64,000 nucleotides of DNA from positions 124,001-188,000 of the forward strand of contig CAWCVZ010000022.1 in assembly GCA_963798865.1 (NCBI GenBank). The letters run 5' to 3'. The position numbers and the translations under genes were made by a program. The DNA is from RBG-16-34-14 sp963798865 (lineage in GTDB: Bacteria; Bacteroidota; Ignavibacteria; Ignavibacteriales; Ignavibacteriaceae). How positions within the stretch are numbered: position 1 is the stretch's first letter; each line of letters starts with the position of its first letter. The notes under the pieces were generated by a model. That model ran no database searches. It had not been told where the DNA came from and worked only from the letters and a program-made list of their open reading frames with translations. Of this stretch, positions 45,159 through 55,100 are shown in pieces.

Positions 45159-46029
45159 TCATTTATTCAACCCTATTGCCATTTTATAAGCCGTTGCGGC
45201 GTCGGCAATCGGTGTTAAGGTATCTAATAAAATATTGTAAGTTCCTTTTTCAGAGAGTTCGTCTGCAACTTTTTTAATTAAAGCCAAAGCAGCTTTCATC
45301 AAACTTGAACCAAGACTTACACGGGCAACACCTAAATCCTGCAGTTCATCTTATAGATGGAGTTACTCCTGCCCCAATCGTAGGGTTTGAAAGAATATTT
45401 ATTGGTGCATTAATTTCTTTAACCAATGTTGAAATCGTTTCTTTTTCCCATACAGGTTGTACAAATATGCAGTCGGCACCGGCTTCCCGGTATTTATTGC
45501 CGCGCTTAATAGATTCAGATAATTTTTCCCGCAGAGAACCTGATGAAGTATAAAATGAATCTGTTCTTGCATTAATTACTAAATGAAAGTCCAGTGAATC
45601 TGCTAATGCACGAATGGCTGATATTCTTTCGCAAAATTCCATCTCGTCAATTAATATTGGATTTAAATCAATACTGTCTTCAATGTTTATTCCAGCAATT
45701 CCTGTTGCAATTATCTTTTTAACAGAATTAATTATTTCATTTAAATTATTTCCATACCCGGCTTCTATATCCACGCTCACCGGAACCTGTACTGCATTTA
45801 CGATTCCAGTTATAGCTTGAATCATTTCTGACAATGTTATTACCTGGCAGTCAGGATAACCTAAAGAGGCAGCTATTCCCATACTTGTTGTTGCGATTGC
45901 TTTATAGCCGCATGCTTCAATTAATTTAGAACTTCCAATGTCCCACGAGTTTAACAGAACCAGAATTTCTTTGCCTTGATGATATTTCAGGAACAGTTCG
46001 GCTTTTTCTTTTTGAATACTTGAAACCAT
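45159..46029 (-). CDS. PEP mutase/isocitrate-lyase-family enzyme, frameshifted near its 3' end
   Basis: TIM-barrel enzyme of ~290 residues. ILVLLNSWDIGSSKLIEACG, ATTSMGIAASLGYPD, VSVDIEAGYGN, AGINIEDS, VINARTDSF and YREAGADCIFVQPV are the family blocks with metal-binding Asp/Glu residues. The first frame stops at 45346 after AGVTPSIR. One surplus A near 45348 removed gives IDELQDLGVARVSLGSSLMK onward to TGA at 45159. The family includes oxaloacetate hydrolases and C-P mutases; the exact reaction is unclear. The truncated form lacks the last two helices. Confidence 0.8.
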
Positions 46030-46043
46030 AGTGTTGGTCCTTT

Positions 46044-46298
46044 TTAATGTTTAATATAAATGCATCGGTTAGATTGATGAATTTTTTTTCTGTTCCATAT
46101 TCTTTTTACTGCGACTTGCTCGTTTTTTTCCACATAAACACCGATATTTACTCCTATTGCAATTGCACCAGCTGTGAGAGCTATGATAGATACAGTTCGT
46201 GCAGGCTTTCCAATCATATCATAAGCAGCAAGAATTACAATCAAAAGAAAAAGAACTAATTGAATAATTTCTGCAAATTTTCTGATTTGTTGTTTCAA
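46044..46298 (-). CDS. Small two-helix membrane protein
   Basis: 84 residues, with hydrophobic segments at ~13-29 (LVLFLLIVILAAYDMIG) and ~35-55 (TVSIIALTAGAIAIGVNIGVYV), then a basic tail. No family recognised. It ends 15 bp before the PEP mutase-like gene on the same strand and may be co-transcribed. Confidence 0.5.
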   Translation of the reverse strand: MKQQIRKFAEIIQLVLFLLIVILAAYDMIGKPARTVSIIALTAGAIAIGVNIGVYVEKNEQVAVKRIWNRKKIHQSNRCIYIKH

Positions 46299-46526
46299 GT
46301 TGTTTCCTATGTTGATCGATGTTTTAACGGCATTGCTATGTTAAAACGTCAGTGTTATTTAAAAAGATTTACTTATCACTTAGCTGATGCTCGTTATCTT
46401 TATTTATTAAAATCTTTAATGAATCAAAGAATTTTTTTTAACTTGTGTCGAAGCGAAGAATATTTTTTGTTTTTACCTATTGACTCGTACCTTTTTACTT
46501 ATTAAAGAGGTTAGGGGCAGTTTACA

Positions 46527-47162
46527 TTAATGCCTAAACATAAAAGTTAAATTGAAACCATAAAGAGCATATTCAAAATTATTTTCTAAAACAAATCTGG
46601 GTCCGATTATAATACCTATTTGAGAAAAATGATAAATTATTGCTGCCTCAAATAGAAATGAACGAAATATTTTTGTATCAGTTTTAGTTGCAGTTGGAAC
46701 TCGTATTTCTTCATCTGAATTGAAATATCTATAAAAAATTGAAGCAACAATTTTGGGAATCTTTTGATCTTTCGTTGTTGAAAAATGTAAACCCATTTCA
46801 TATGCAAGCCCTTTTAACGTCGCAGTTAATGGGAAATTATTCCAAAGCTCTGTTTCAGCTTTTTGATAGATATAACCAAAAGAACCCGATAGAAAAATTG
46901 GTAACTTTTCTTTTAGGATGTAAGCCCTTATAAAATATTCGTTCTGAAAGTTATCTGTATTTTCTTCATTTAATAAAGTAGACCTTGCATAGGATAAGTC
47001 AACAAATCCTAATAATGAGTAAGAAGCAGTGAAGCTAAGTTTATTAACATCGTTATTTACTCCATACATAAAACCCAATGATATACCATTTTCTCTGGAA
47101 AGATACATTCCTTGTGAAAAGATAGAAATTGTATAAATAAAACAGAGAATTATTGTTTTCAA
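46527..47162 (-). CDS. Putative outer-membrane beta-barrel protein
   Basis: 211 residues. A short signal peptide (MKTIILCFIYTISIFSQG) is followed by alternating amphipathic strands (FTASYSLLGFVDLSYARS, YFIRAYILKEKLPIFLSGSFGYIY, FRSFLFEAAIIYHFSQIGIIIGP). The last residues YGFNLTFMFRH end in an aromatic strand, as in outer-membrane barrels. No family name; function unknown. Confidence 0.6.
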   Translation of the reverse strand: MKTIILCFIYTISIFSQGMYLSRENGISLGFMYGVNNDVNKLSFTASYSLLGFVDLSYARSTLLNEENTDNFQNEYFIRAYILKEKLPIFLSGSFGYIYQKAETELWNNFPLTATLKGLAYEMGLHFSTTKDQKIPKIVASIFYRYFNSDEEIRVPTATKTDTKIFRSFLFEAAIIYHFSQIGIIIGPRFVLENNFEYALYGFNLTFMFRH

Positions 47163-47503
47163 AAATTATCGCTAATGTTTTTTTAACAACCTTTATTTTT
47201 GGTGTGTGCAACTAACTATTACTTATACTGCGCGTAATAATTAACTAAGGTAGATAGATATGCGTGCACCTACATATCTACATTCCAATTATCAATTAAA
47301 TCCTTCAATTTCACAATATTTAAAATATCCTTTGTATATATATTCTGTTATCCTTTCAGCCTAACGGACTTTTTATATTTACAACTTTTTTAAGAGTTTA
47401 GAGTTTTTGATCTGGTATGTTTCCCATATTACTCCTTAATAACTATTTCAACTTATTATTTAGAATTTAAAGAAGCAAAAGAAAAATTCTAAAAAAATAT
47501 TTG
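47163..47503. other. 341-bp spacer, no gene seen
   Basis: AT-rich with frequent stops in all frames. The only structure I see is GTAGATA..TATCTAC at 47250-47281, around a GTGCAC centre, a weak palindrome of unknown use. It probably holds the promoter of the barrel gene and the 3' end of the oxidoreductase transcript has none of the usual hairpins. Confidence 0.5.
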
Positions 47504-49081
<1,578 letters not shown>

Positions 49082-49156
49082 GTTACTGTCCTCTTTCTAT
49101 GAGGAAATTTATTAACAACCAATAATTGTTAATTGATTATTGTTAATTCTTAATTT

Positions 49157-49944
49157 TTACAACCCTCTCACCCAGCCACCATCAACATGGATTGTATTAC
49201 CAGTTAAATAGCCGGCTCCATCTGAAGCAAGAAAAACAGCAACTGATGCAATTTCATAAGGAAGAGCAAGCCTGTTCATTGGAACCTGTTTAGCCATTTC
49301 CACAAGAATTTCTTCATGTGACAATTTCTCTCTTTTTGCTCTTTCAACAGCAAGCTCATAAAGCCTGTTAGTTAAAGTAAAACCGGGTGCAAGATTATTT
49401 ACAGTGATATTATATTTTGCAAGTTCACTGCTTAATGTTTTTGCAAAACCAATAACTCCCATTCTCAGTGAGTTAGATAAAATAAGATTATCAACCGGCT
49501 GCTTAACAGTTATTGAAACAATATTTATTATCCTTCCCCATTCTTTAATTATCATATCAGGTGCGGTGAGATTACAAAACCTTACCACACTTAAAAGTAC
49601 CTGTTCAAATGCATCCTGCCATTTAGGCTCAGATAATTCCCTGAAATAACCCGGGACAGGACCACCGCAATTATTTACAAGAATATCAACACTCCCGAAT
49701 TCTTTTTTAACTGAAGCCACTGTTGTATCAATATCTTTGGCTTTATTCAAATCACACACACACCAGAAGGGCTCATTGTTATGCTTTGATTTTATCTCCG
49801 CAGCAGTTTTAATAAGCTCATCTTTTTTCCTGGAGCAAATTGCAACATTGCATCCTTCTGCAGCAAACATTTCGGCAATAGCTTTGCCTATGCCCTTACT
49901 TGAAGCAGTAATAAGAACATTTTTCTTTTTTAAGCCTAATCCAT
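49157..49944 (-). CDS. SDR-family oxidoreductase, frameshift just after the start
   Basis: Classical short-chain dehydrogenase. The cofactor loop TASSKGIGKAIAEMF lies upstream of the first in-frame ATG (49870), which would remove it. The likely start is ATG 49944, whose frame breaks after two codons; one extra T near 49938 gives MDLGLKKKNVLITASS. VDILVNNCGGP, the Asn-Ser-Tyr-Lys region (weak here: IINIVSITVKQPVDN then SNSLRMGVIGFAKTL) and YLTGNTIHVDGGWVRGL follow. The usual YxxxK reads SNSLRMG, so the catalytic Tyr and Lys appear changed, as in some related 3-oxoacyl reductase-like proteins. Confidence 0.75.
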
Positions 49945-50074
49945 TTTAAATTCACTAATTCAGTTTTCATAATTTTTTAATATTTATGATATGAAGATTG
50001 AACAGGAAAAAGTTTGTCTCTTTCTTTAAACATTCAAACATTCAATATTAATTTGTCTCAACTTTACAATACTA

Positions 50075-50845
50075 TTACTTTGAAATACCCCTCTCACTTT
50101 TTTCTATAAACATGAGAATATGTTTTATCTCTTCCGTTTGAACCAAACCTTTGATTTTTTTAACAGCCTGGGAAACATTTAATCCGGATTTAAAGAGCAG
50201 CTTATAAGCCTTTTTAATATTGTCAATTGTTTCATCATTAAAGCCCGCTCTACGCAAGCCAATAATATTTAATCCTTCATAATCCATCGGGTTGCCTGAA
50301 AATAAACCATACGGCAAAACATCTTTCACAACCATAGAATGAGCACCGATCATTGTATATGCACCAATTTTTACAAACTGATGTATCCCCACCAATCCGC
50401 CTAATCTTACATTATCTTCAATTTCAACGTGACCCGCAATTGCTACGCTGTTTGCAAAAATACAATTGCTGCCGATTAAGCAATCGTGCCCGGCGTGAGA
50501 ATAAGCCATAAACAAGCAGTTGTCTCCAACAAAAGATTTACCAACTTCAGCAGTTGCTCTGCTTATAGTAACACATTCCCTGATTACATTTCCATCGCCG
50601 ATAAAAATTTCTGTAGGTTCATCTGCATATTTTAAGTCCTGCGGTGCAGCAGAAATAACAGTACCTTGGTATATTTTATTATTCTTTCCTATCCTTGCAC
50701 CTTTACAAATAGTTACATTGTTATATATGGTTGTGCCTTCACCAATTACGACATCTGATTCGATGAGAGTGAAAGGACCAATTTCGACATCAGATGCTAT
50801 TTCGGCTTTGGGGCTTACTATAGCAGAGGAATGAATTATCGGCAT
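50075..50845 (-). CDS. lpxA: Acyl-ACP--UDP-N-acetylglucosamine O-acyltransferase
   Basis: 256 residues, the normal length. It starts lipid A synthesis by acylating UDP-GlcNAc. The left-handed beta-helix hexapeptide repeats span ~1-190 (ASDVEIGPFTLIESDVVIG, GTTIYNNVTICKGARIG). The catalytic His is in SHAGHDCLIGSNC, and the C-terminal helices begin at IGLRRAGFNDETIDNIKKAY. Its presence shows a Gram-negative envelope with lipopolysaccharide. It lies 32 bp downstream of ackA; the usual lpxD/fabZ neighbours are absent. Confidence 0.95.
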   Translation of the reverse strand: MPIIHSSAIVSPKAEIASDVEIGPFTLIESDVVIGEGTTIYNNVTICKGARIGKNNKIYQGTVISAAPQDLKYADEPTEIFIGDGNVIRECVTISRATAEVGKSFVGDNCLFMAYSHAGHDCLIGSNCIFANSVAIAGHVEIEDNVRLGGLVGIHQFVKIGAYTMIGAHSMVVKDVLPYGLFSGNPMDYEGLNIIGLRRAGFNDETIDNIKKAYKLLFKSGLNVSQAVKKIKGLVQTEEIKHILMFIEKSERGISK

Positions 50846-50877
50846 ATATTTAATTGTTTCAAGATTATAAAAATTAA

Positions 50878-52080
50878 TTAAGCTTTAGCCATTTTCTCTT
50901 CAACAATCTTTGCAGTATCCAGTGCAATAACTAATTCTTCGTTTGTAGGAATACGCATAACTTTAACCCTGGAAGAATCAGTAGAAATAATATTTTCTTT
51001 ATTTTTATTTCTCTCCTGATCTAATTCAATTCCAAGAAATTGAAGATCTCTGCAAACTTCTTCTCTAACTTCCGAAGCATTTTCACCAATGCCGCCAGTA
51101 AAAACAAATGCATCAAGTCCACCCATTGCGGCAGCATAAGAACCCAGATATTTTTTAATTCTATAACAGAAAAGATCGAAAGCATTTTTAGCCCGCCTGG
51201 ATTCATTTTTAGCCGTAAGAATTTCACGCATATCGCTGCTTTCTCCGCTTATACCAATTAAACCGCTGTGTTTATTTAACAAAGTGCCGGCTTCATTTAA
51301 TGAAAGACCTTCTTTCCCCATAATATAAAGAATTAAAGAAGGATCAATATCGCCGCTTCTTGTTCCCATTAATAAACCTTCGAGCGGAGTAAAACCCATG
51401 CTTGTATCAACAGATACTCCATTTTTAATTGCTGCCATACTGCAGCCGTTACCAAGATGTGCCGTAACAATTTTTAGCTCAGATAAATCTTTTCCTAAAA
51501 TTTCAGCCGCCTGTTTGGATACATAGAAGTGGGATGTTCCATGAAAACCATATCTTCTTATCTTGTATTTTTTATAAAGTTCAAAAGGAATTCCATATAG
51601 GTAAGCTTTAGGAGGCATACTGCTGTGAAAAGCTGTATCAAATACTCCGCATTGGGGCGTGCCGGGAAGAGTTCTCTTAACCGCAAGAATACCTTTAATA
51701 TTAGGAGGGTTATGTAGCGGCGCAAGTTCAATATTATCCTGGAGAACACTTATTACCTCATCAGTTATGAAAACTGAATCCGAAAATGTTTCGCCCCCGT
51801 GAACAACACGGTGACCAACTGCTTCAATATCCTTTTTGTCTTCAATAACTCCATGGTTTTTACTGAGCATAACACCAAGTACATACTCAATGGCAATATT
51901 ATGATCAAGAATTTCTCCAACTACTTTTATCTCATCGCCATCATAGCGTCTGTGAGTTAAAACAGCACTGCTCATGCCAATTCTTTCAACCAGCCCTTTG
52001 GCTAAAGAAGTTTTTGTATCGGTATCAATAAACTGGTATTTAATTGAAGAACTTCCGCAATTAAGAACTAAAATTTTCAT
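50878..52080 (-). CDS. ackA: Acetate kinase
   Basis: 400 residues, full length. It interconverts acetate plus ATP with acetyl phosphate. LVLNCGSSSIKYQF opens the ASKHA fold. VGHRVVHGGETF, RYGFHGTSHFYVS, VTAHLGNGCSMAAI, MGTRSGDIDPSL and FVFTGGIGENASEVR are the standard blocks. No phosphotransacetylase is adjacent. Substrate-level ATP formation from acetyl-CoA fits the fermentative or facultative lifestyle known for Ignavibacteria. Confidence 0.96.
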   Translation of the reverse strand: MKILVLNCGSSSIKYQFIDTDTKTSLAKGLVERIGMSSAVLTHRRYDGDEIKVVGEILDHNIAIEYVLGVMLSKNHGVIEDKKDIEAVGHRVVHGGETFSDSVFITDEVISVLQDNIELAPLHNPPNIKGILAVKRTLPGTPQCGVFDTAFHSSMPPKAYLYGIPFELYKKYKIRRYGFHGTSHFYVSKQAAEILGKDLSELKIVTAHLGNGCSMAAIKNGVSVDTSMGFTPLEGLLMGTRSGDIDPSLILYIMGKEGLSLNEAGTLLNKHSGLIGISGESSDMREILTAKNESRRAKNAFDLFCYRIKKYLGSYAAAMGGLDAFVFTGGIGENASEVREEVCRDLQFLGIELDQERNKNKENIISTDSSRVKVMRIPTNEELVIALDTAKIVEEKMAKA

Positions 52081-52095
52081 TTTACAACCCTTTGT

Positions 52096-52167
52096 TGTCA
52101 GTCTGAGCCTGTCGAAGACTGATACTATTTACACCAAAGTCACACTTCGACAAGCTCGGTGTGACAG
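52096..52167. repeat. REP-like inverted repeat
   Basis: TGTCAGTCTGAGCCTGTCGAAG (left) mirrors CTTCGACAAGCTCGGTGTGACA (right), an imperfect palindrome of about 72 bp in the gap between ackA and the hydroxyacyl-CoA dehydrogenase. It resembles the elements near 16.7, 17.8 and 34.2 kb. Confidence 0.7.
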
Positions 52168-52202
52168 CAATTTTTTTTCTTGAAGTAAACACTATGGAAC
52201 CT

Positions 52203-53147
52203 TTATGCTTCACTAATAATATTTCCGTATTCATCGTATTTATAAAATCCTTCACCTGTTTTTTTACCAAGTTTTCTTTCTCTGACTAACTTTCTTAAGA
52301 TCGGGCAGGCACGGTATCTTGGTTCACCAAGAGTTTTCCAGAGAGTTTCCATCCAGGCAAGTACTTCATCAAGACCCATACTATCTGCAAGTTCAAGAGG
52401 TCCCATCTGGAAATTATAACCAAGCCTCATAGCAGTATCAATATCTTTCGCGGTTGCAACACCTTCAAGAAGAATATACATAGCTTCATTCAGCAAAGGT
52501 ACTATTGCTCTTGTTGTAACAAAGCCGGGATATTCATAAACCTCAACAGGAGTTTTTCCTATACGTGCTGAAAAACTTTTTGTTTTTTCCACAGTTTCAT
52601 TTGAAGTATGAAGACACTTTATCAACTCAACAACCGGGATTTTAGGAACGGGATGAAGAAAGTGCATGCCTATAACTTTTTCCGGACGTGACGTGCTCTC
52701 TGCAATTTTTGTCAAGCTTAGTGTTGATGTATTGGAAACAAAGATTGTATCTTTATCGGCAAGTGCATCTGCTTTTTGAAAAATATTTTTCTTCAATTCA
52801 AAATCCTCATCAACAGCCTCGATGATAAGATCGCAATCTTTTATTTTATCAAATGCAATTTCCCATTTGATCCTGCTTAATATAGCTTTCTTTTCTGATG
52901 GTGTTACAGACCATCTGCGGATTTCCCTGTCTATAGAAGAAGAAAGAACATCCTTTGCCTTTTTAAGATGCTTATTATCCCTTTCAATCAGTAATACTTC
53001 GAGACCTGCCGCAGCAATTGTTTGAGCTATTCCCTGTCCCATTACACCAGCGCCAATAATTGCAATATTATTTATTACACCTTCTTCGTACTGGTTTCTT
53101 TTTTCAAGAAGATCTTCCAGCTTTAATTTTTCATTTTCCATTTCCAT
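52203..53147 (-). CDS. 3-hydroxyacyl-CoA (3-hydroxybutyryl-CoA) dehydrogenase
   Basis: 314 residues. NNIAIIGAGVMGQGIAQTIAAAGLEVLLIERD is the NAD motif. SNTSTLSLTKIAE and MHFLHPVPKIPVVELI hold the catalytic Ser, His and Glu-region residues, and the C-terminal domain reads YNFQMGPLELADSMGLDEV. The single-domain size matches Hbd/PaaH. It would act in butyrate-type or fatty acid metabolism. A ~28-residue extension precedes the Rossmann fold; a start further inside would be possible but lacks a better ribosome site. Confidence 0.9.
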   Translation of the reverse strand: MEMENEKLKLEDLLEKRNQYEEGVINNIAIIGAGVMGQGIAQTIAAAGLEVLLIERDNKHLKKAKDVLSSSIDREIRRWSVTPSEKKAILSRIKWEIAFDKIKDCDLIIEAVDEDFELKKNIFQKADALADKDTIFVSNTSTLSLTKIAESTSRPEKVIGMHFLHPVPKIPVVELIKCLHTSNETVEKTKSFSARIGKTPVEVYEYPGFVTTRAIVPLLNEAMYILLEGVATAKDIDTAMRLGYNFQMGPLELADSMGLDEVLAWMETLWKTLGEPRYRACPILRKLVRERKLGKKTGEGFYKYDEYGNIISEA

Positions 53148-53179
53148 CCCCTGAAAATTTATTTACCTTTTTCAATTTG

Positions 53180-54001
53180 TTAAAAATCCTTTTTGTTAAA
53201 AATATAAGATGCAAAACCTACTGCGGCAATCAAAAATGTAAGTGAAGTAAGAACTGGCTGCCAGTCAGCAATTCCTTTCCCTGTAGCAAGATTCATTGTT
53301 ACACTTCCCATTAACTCAGATGTTTTGGGAATAATGTAATAAAAAAATTTAATTACAGATTTCAGAATATCATTTTTAATTATCTCATCAAACTGAACTT
53401 TTCCTGCATAAAGCAAAGGGCTAAGTATAAGGAATATAAAATAAGCGCTCATCATTCCTAAAACCGAGCTTTGAGTTATTACTCCAAATAAAACAATGAG
53501 TGAATAAAGAACAGCAAAAGTGAAAGTTATAGAAAGAATAATGCTGAGAAAATTGAAATTGTAAGTTGAAAATCTTATTGCAATAACAAGCCAGACTCCA
53601 ATAATTAAAAAGCCAACGTTAATTAAAACAACAAGCAGTCCGCCAAAATATTTTCCAAGCAATAATTGTGAACGTGAAATTGGTTTTGATAAAAGAAGAT
53701 CAATGTTTCCTTTTTCAAGCATATTGGGGACAAAGCTTGAACTTGAAAAAATAGCAAGGAGAATGCATAGACCTGCAAGAGGTGTTATAACAATTAATTG
53801 TATTGATGTGGCAACTGATTCCAGAACTAATTTGTTTTGTTGTGCAGTAACTCCGCTGATTAATGATGCATCGCTTAAAACACTAACCACAATTGCTGTA
53901 ATAATTATTGCCAGTGCTGATAGCACGAGGAAAAACAAAAAAACTTTTCTTGCTAAAGCTTCTCTTACTGTGTACCAGGTTGTAATCCAGATGTTTTTCA
54001 T
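53180..54001 (-). CDS. ABC-2 type transporter permease
   Basis: 273 residues with six hydrophobic helices. The cytosolic N-terminus reads MKNIWITTWYTVREALARKVF, and SFVPNMLEKGNIDLLLSKPISRSQLLLGKYFGG is the coupling-helix region typical of ABC-2 (YhgE/NatB-like) permeases. Its start overlaps the ATPase stop by 4 bp (ATGA), so the two form one exporter. Substrate unknown. Confidence 0.85.
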   Translation of the reverse strand: MKNIWITTWYTVREALARKVFLFFLVLSALAIIITAIVVSVLSDASLISGVTAQQNKLVLESVATSIQLIVITPLAGLCILLAIFSSSSFVPNMLEKGNIDLLLSKPISRSQLLLGKYFGGLLVVLINVGFLIIGVWLVIAIRFSTYNFNFLSIILSITFTFAVLYSLIVLFGVITQSSVLGMMSAYFIFLILSPLLYAGKVQFDEIIKNDILKSVIKFFYYIIPKTSELMGSVTMNLATGKGIADWQPVLTSLTFLIAAVGFASYIFNKKDF

Positions 54002-54930
54002 TTAATATTTTTTTCAGATTCATTAATTAAAGAAATAAACATTTCTTCAAGAGTATTTTTCATCGGTAAGATTTCTTTTAATAAAATACCTTTACTCCTT
54101 AGCTGGTCAATTGCAAAGTTCAGCTCATTGGTATCTGCAACTTTTACCGAATAATTACCAGCTGAAACCTTTATAAAATTTTTAGGAAGAATCCCATCAA
54201 AGCCGGGTTCATTTTCTTCAACAACAATTTTATACTCTTCTTTCTTTTCAGTTAATTCTTTTACAGTTCCTTCTCTTAATAATTTTCCTTTATTTAGAAT
54301 TCCAACACGGTCAGTTATCAATTCAACTTCAGAAAGTAAATGACTGTTCAGGAAAATTGTTTTCTGCCTGCTTTTAAGTTCCAAAAGAATATCCCTGATC
54401 TCTTTTCTTCCGATTGGATCAACACCATCTGTAGGTTCATCAAGAAATATTAATTCCGGGTCGTTAATCAATGCCTGGGCAAGTCCTAATCTTTGCATCA
54501 TCCCTTTTGAATAAGCTTTAACTTTAGTTTTCTTCCATTGAGTTAACTTAACGAGCTCAAGAAGTTCGTCTGTCCTTTTACTTAGATTGATTCCGTTCAT
54601 CCCGCTAAGTTTCCCGAAATATTCAAGGACTTCGCCTCCTTTAAGGTATGGGGGATATTTGTGATTTTCCGGAAGATACCCTATTCTTTTTTTTATAGTG
54701 TAATTAAAAATATTTTCTTCGAGAATATTTGCATTACCGGTTGTTGGAAAAGTTATCCCCAGAAGAAGTTTAATTAAAGTTGTTTTGCCCGCACCATTTG
54801 GTCCCAGTAATCCGAAAATTAATCCCTGTTCAACTTTCAGGTTTAATTCAACAAGTGCAGAAACTTTTTTCTTACCGAATGAAGAAGAGTATATTTTGGT
54901 TAGGTCTTTTGTTTCAACAGCTTTCATCAA
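53998..54930 (-). CDS. ABC transporter ATP-binding protein
   Basis: 310 residues. Walker A GPNGAGKTTLIKLL (~residues 40-53), Q-loop region IGYLPENHKYPPYL, signature YSKGMMQRLGLAQ, Walker B PELIFLDEPTDGVDP and switch His in NSHLLSEVE. The C-terminal ~85 residues (VEENEPGFDGILPKNFIKVS) are the regulatory extension typical of ABC-2 exporters. It pairs with the overlapping permease gene; no third component is visible. Confidence 0.93.
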   Translation of the reverse strand: MMKAVETKDLTKIYSSSFGKKKVSALVELNLKVEQGLIFGLLGPNGAGKTTLIKLLLGITFPTTGNANILEENIFNYTIKKRIGYLPENHKYPPYLKGGEVLEYFGKLSGMNGINLSKRTDELLELVKLTQWKKTKVKAYSKGMMQRLGLAQALINDPELIFLDEPTDGVDPIGRKEIRDILLELKSRQKTIFLNSHLLSEVELITDRVGILNKGKLLREGTVKELTEKKEEYKIVVEENEPGFDGILPKNFIKVSAGNYSVKVADTNELNFAIDQLRSKGILLKEILPMKNTLEEMFISLINESEKNIK

Positions 54931-55040
54931 CAGACAATTTCAATAATTTACAGTAGCAAATTTAACGAAAATTTACAAAACCTGTTTTATGATGTAAATA
55001 AATAATGGCGGGATTTTGTTAAACGGTTAATAAAATGGGT

Positions 55041-55087
55041 GTAGCACAGACCTGTATATTACAATACAGGTTTTTTATCTGTGCTAC
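55041..55087. terminator. Nested palindrome between two minus-strand genes
   Basis: Outer arms GTAGCACAGA (55041-55050) and TCTGTGCTAC (55078-55087) enclose an inner hairpin CCTGTAT..ATACAGG (55051-55070) followed by TTTTTT. It lies 14 bp after the end of the BNR/T9SS gene. On the plus strand it has terminator form. On the minus strand only the outer stem acts. It may also be a dispersed palindromic repeat. Confidence 0.6.
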
Positions 55088-55100
55088 AAACTATAATAAA

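Noticed and set aside
46260..46505. 81-codon plus-strand frame
   Set aside because: Overlaps the start of the small membrane protein, composition is not coding-like and no start signal is seen.
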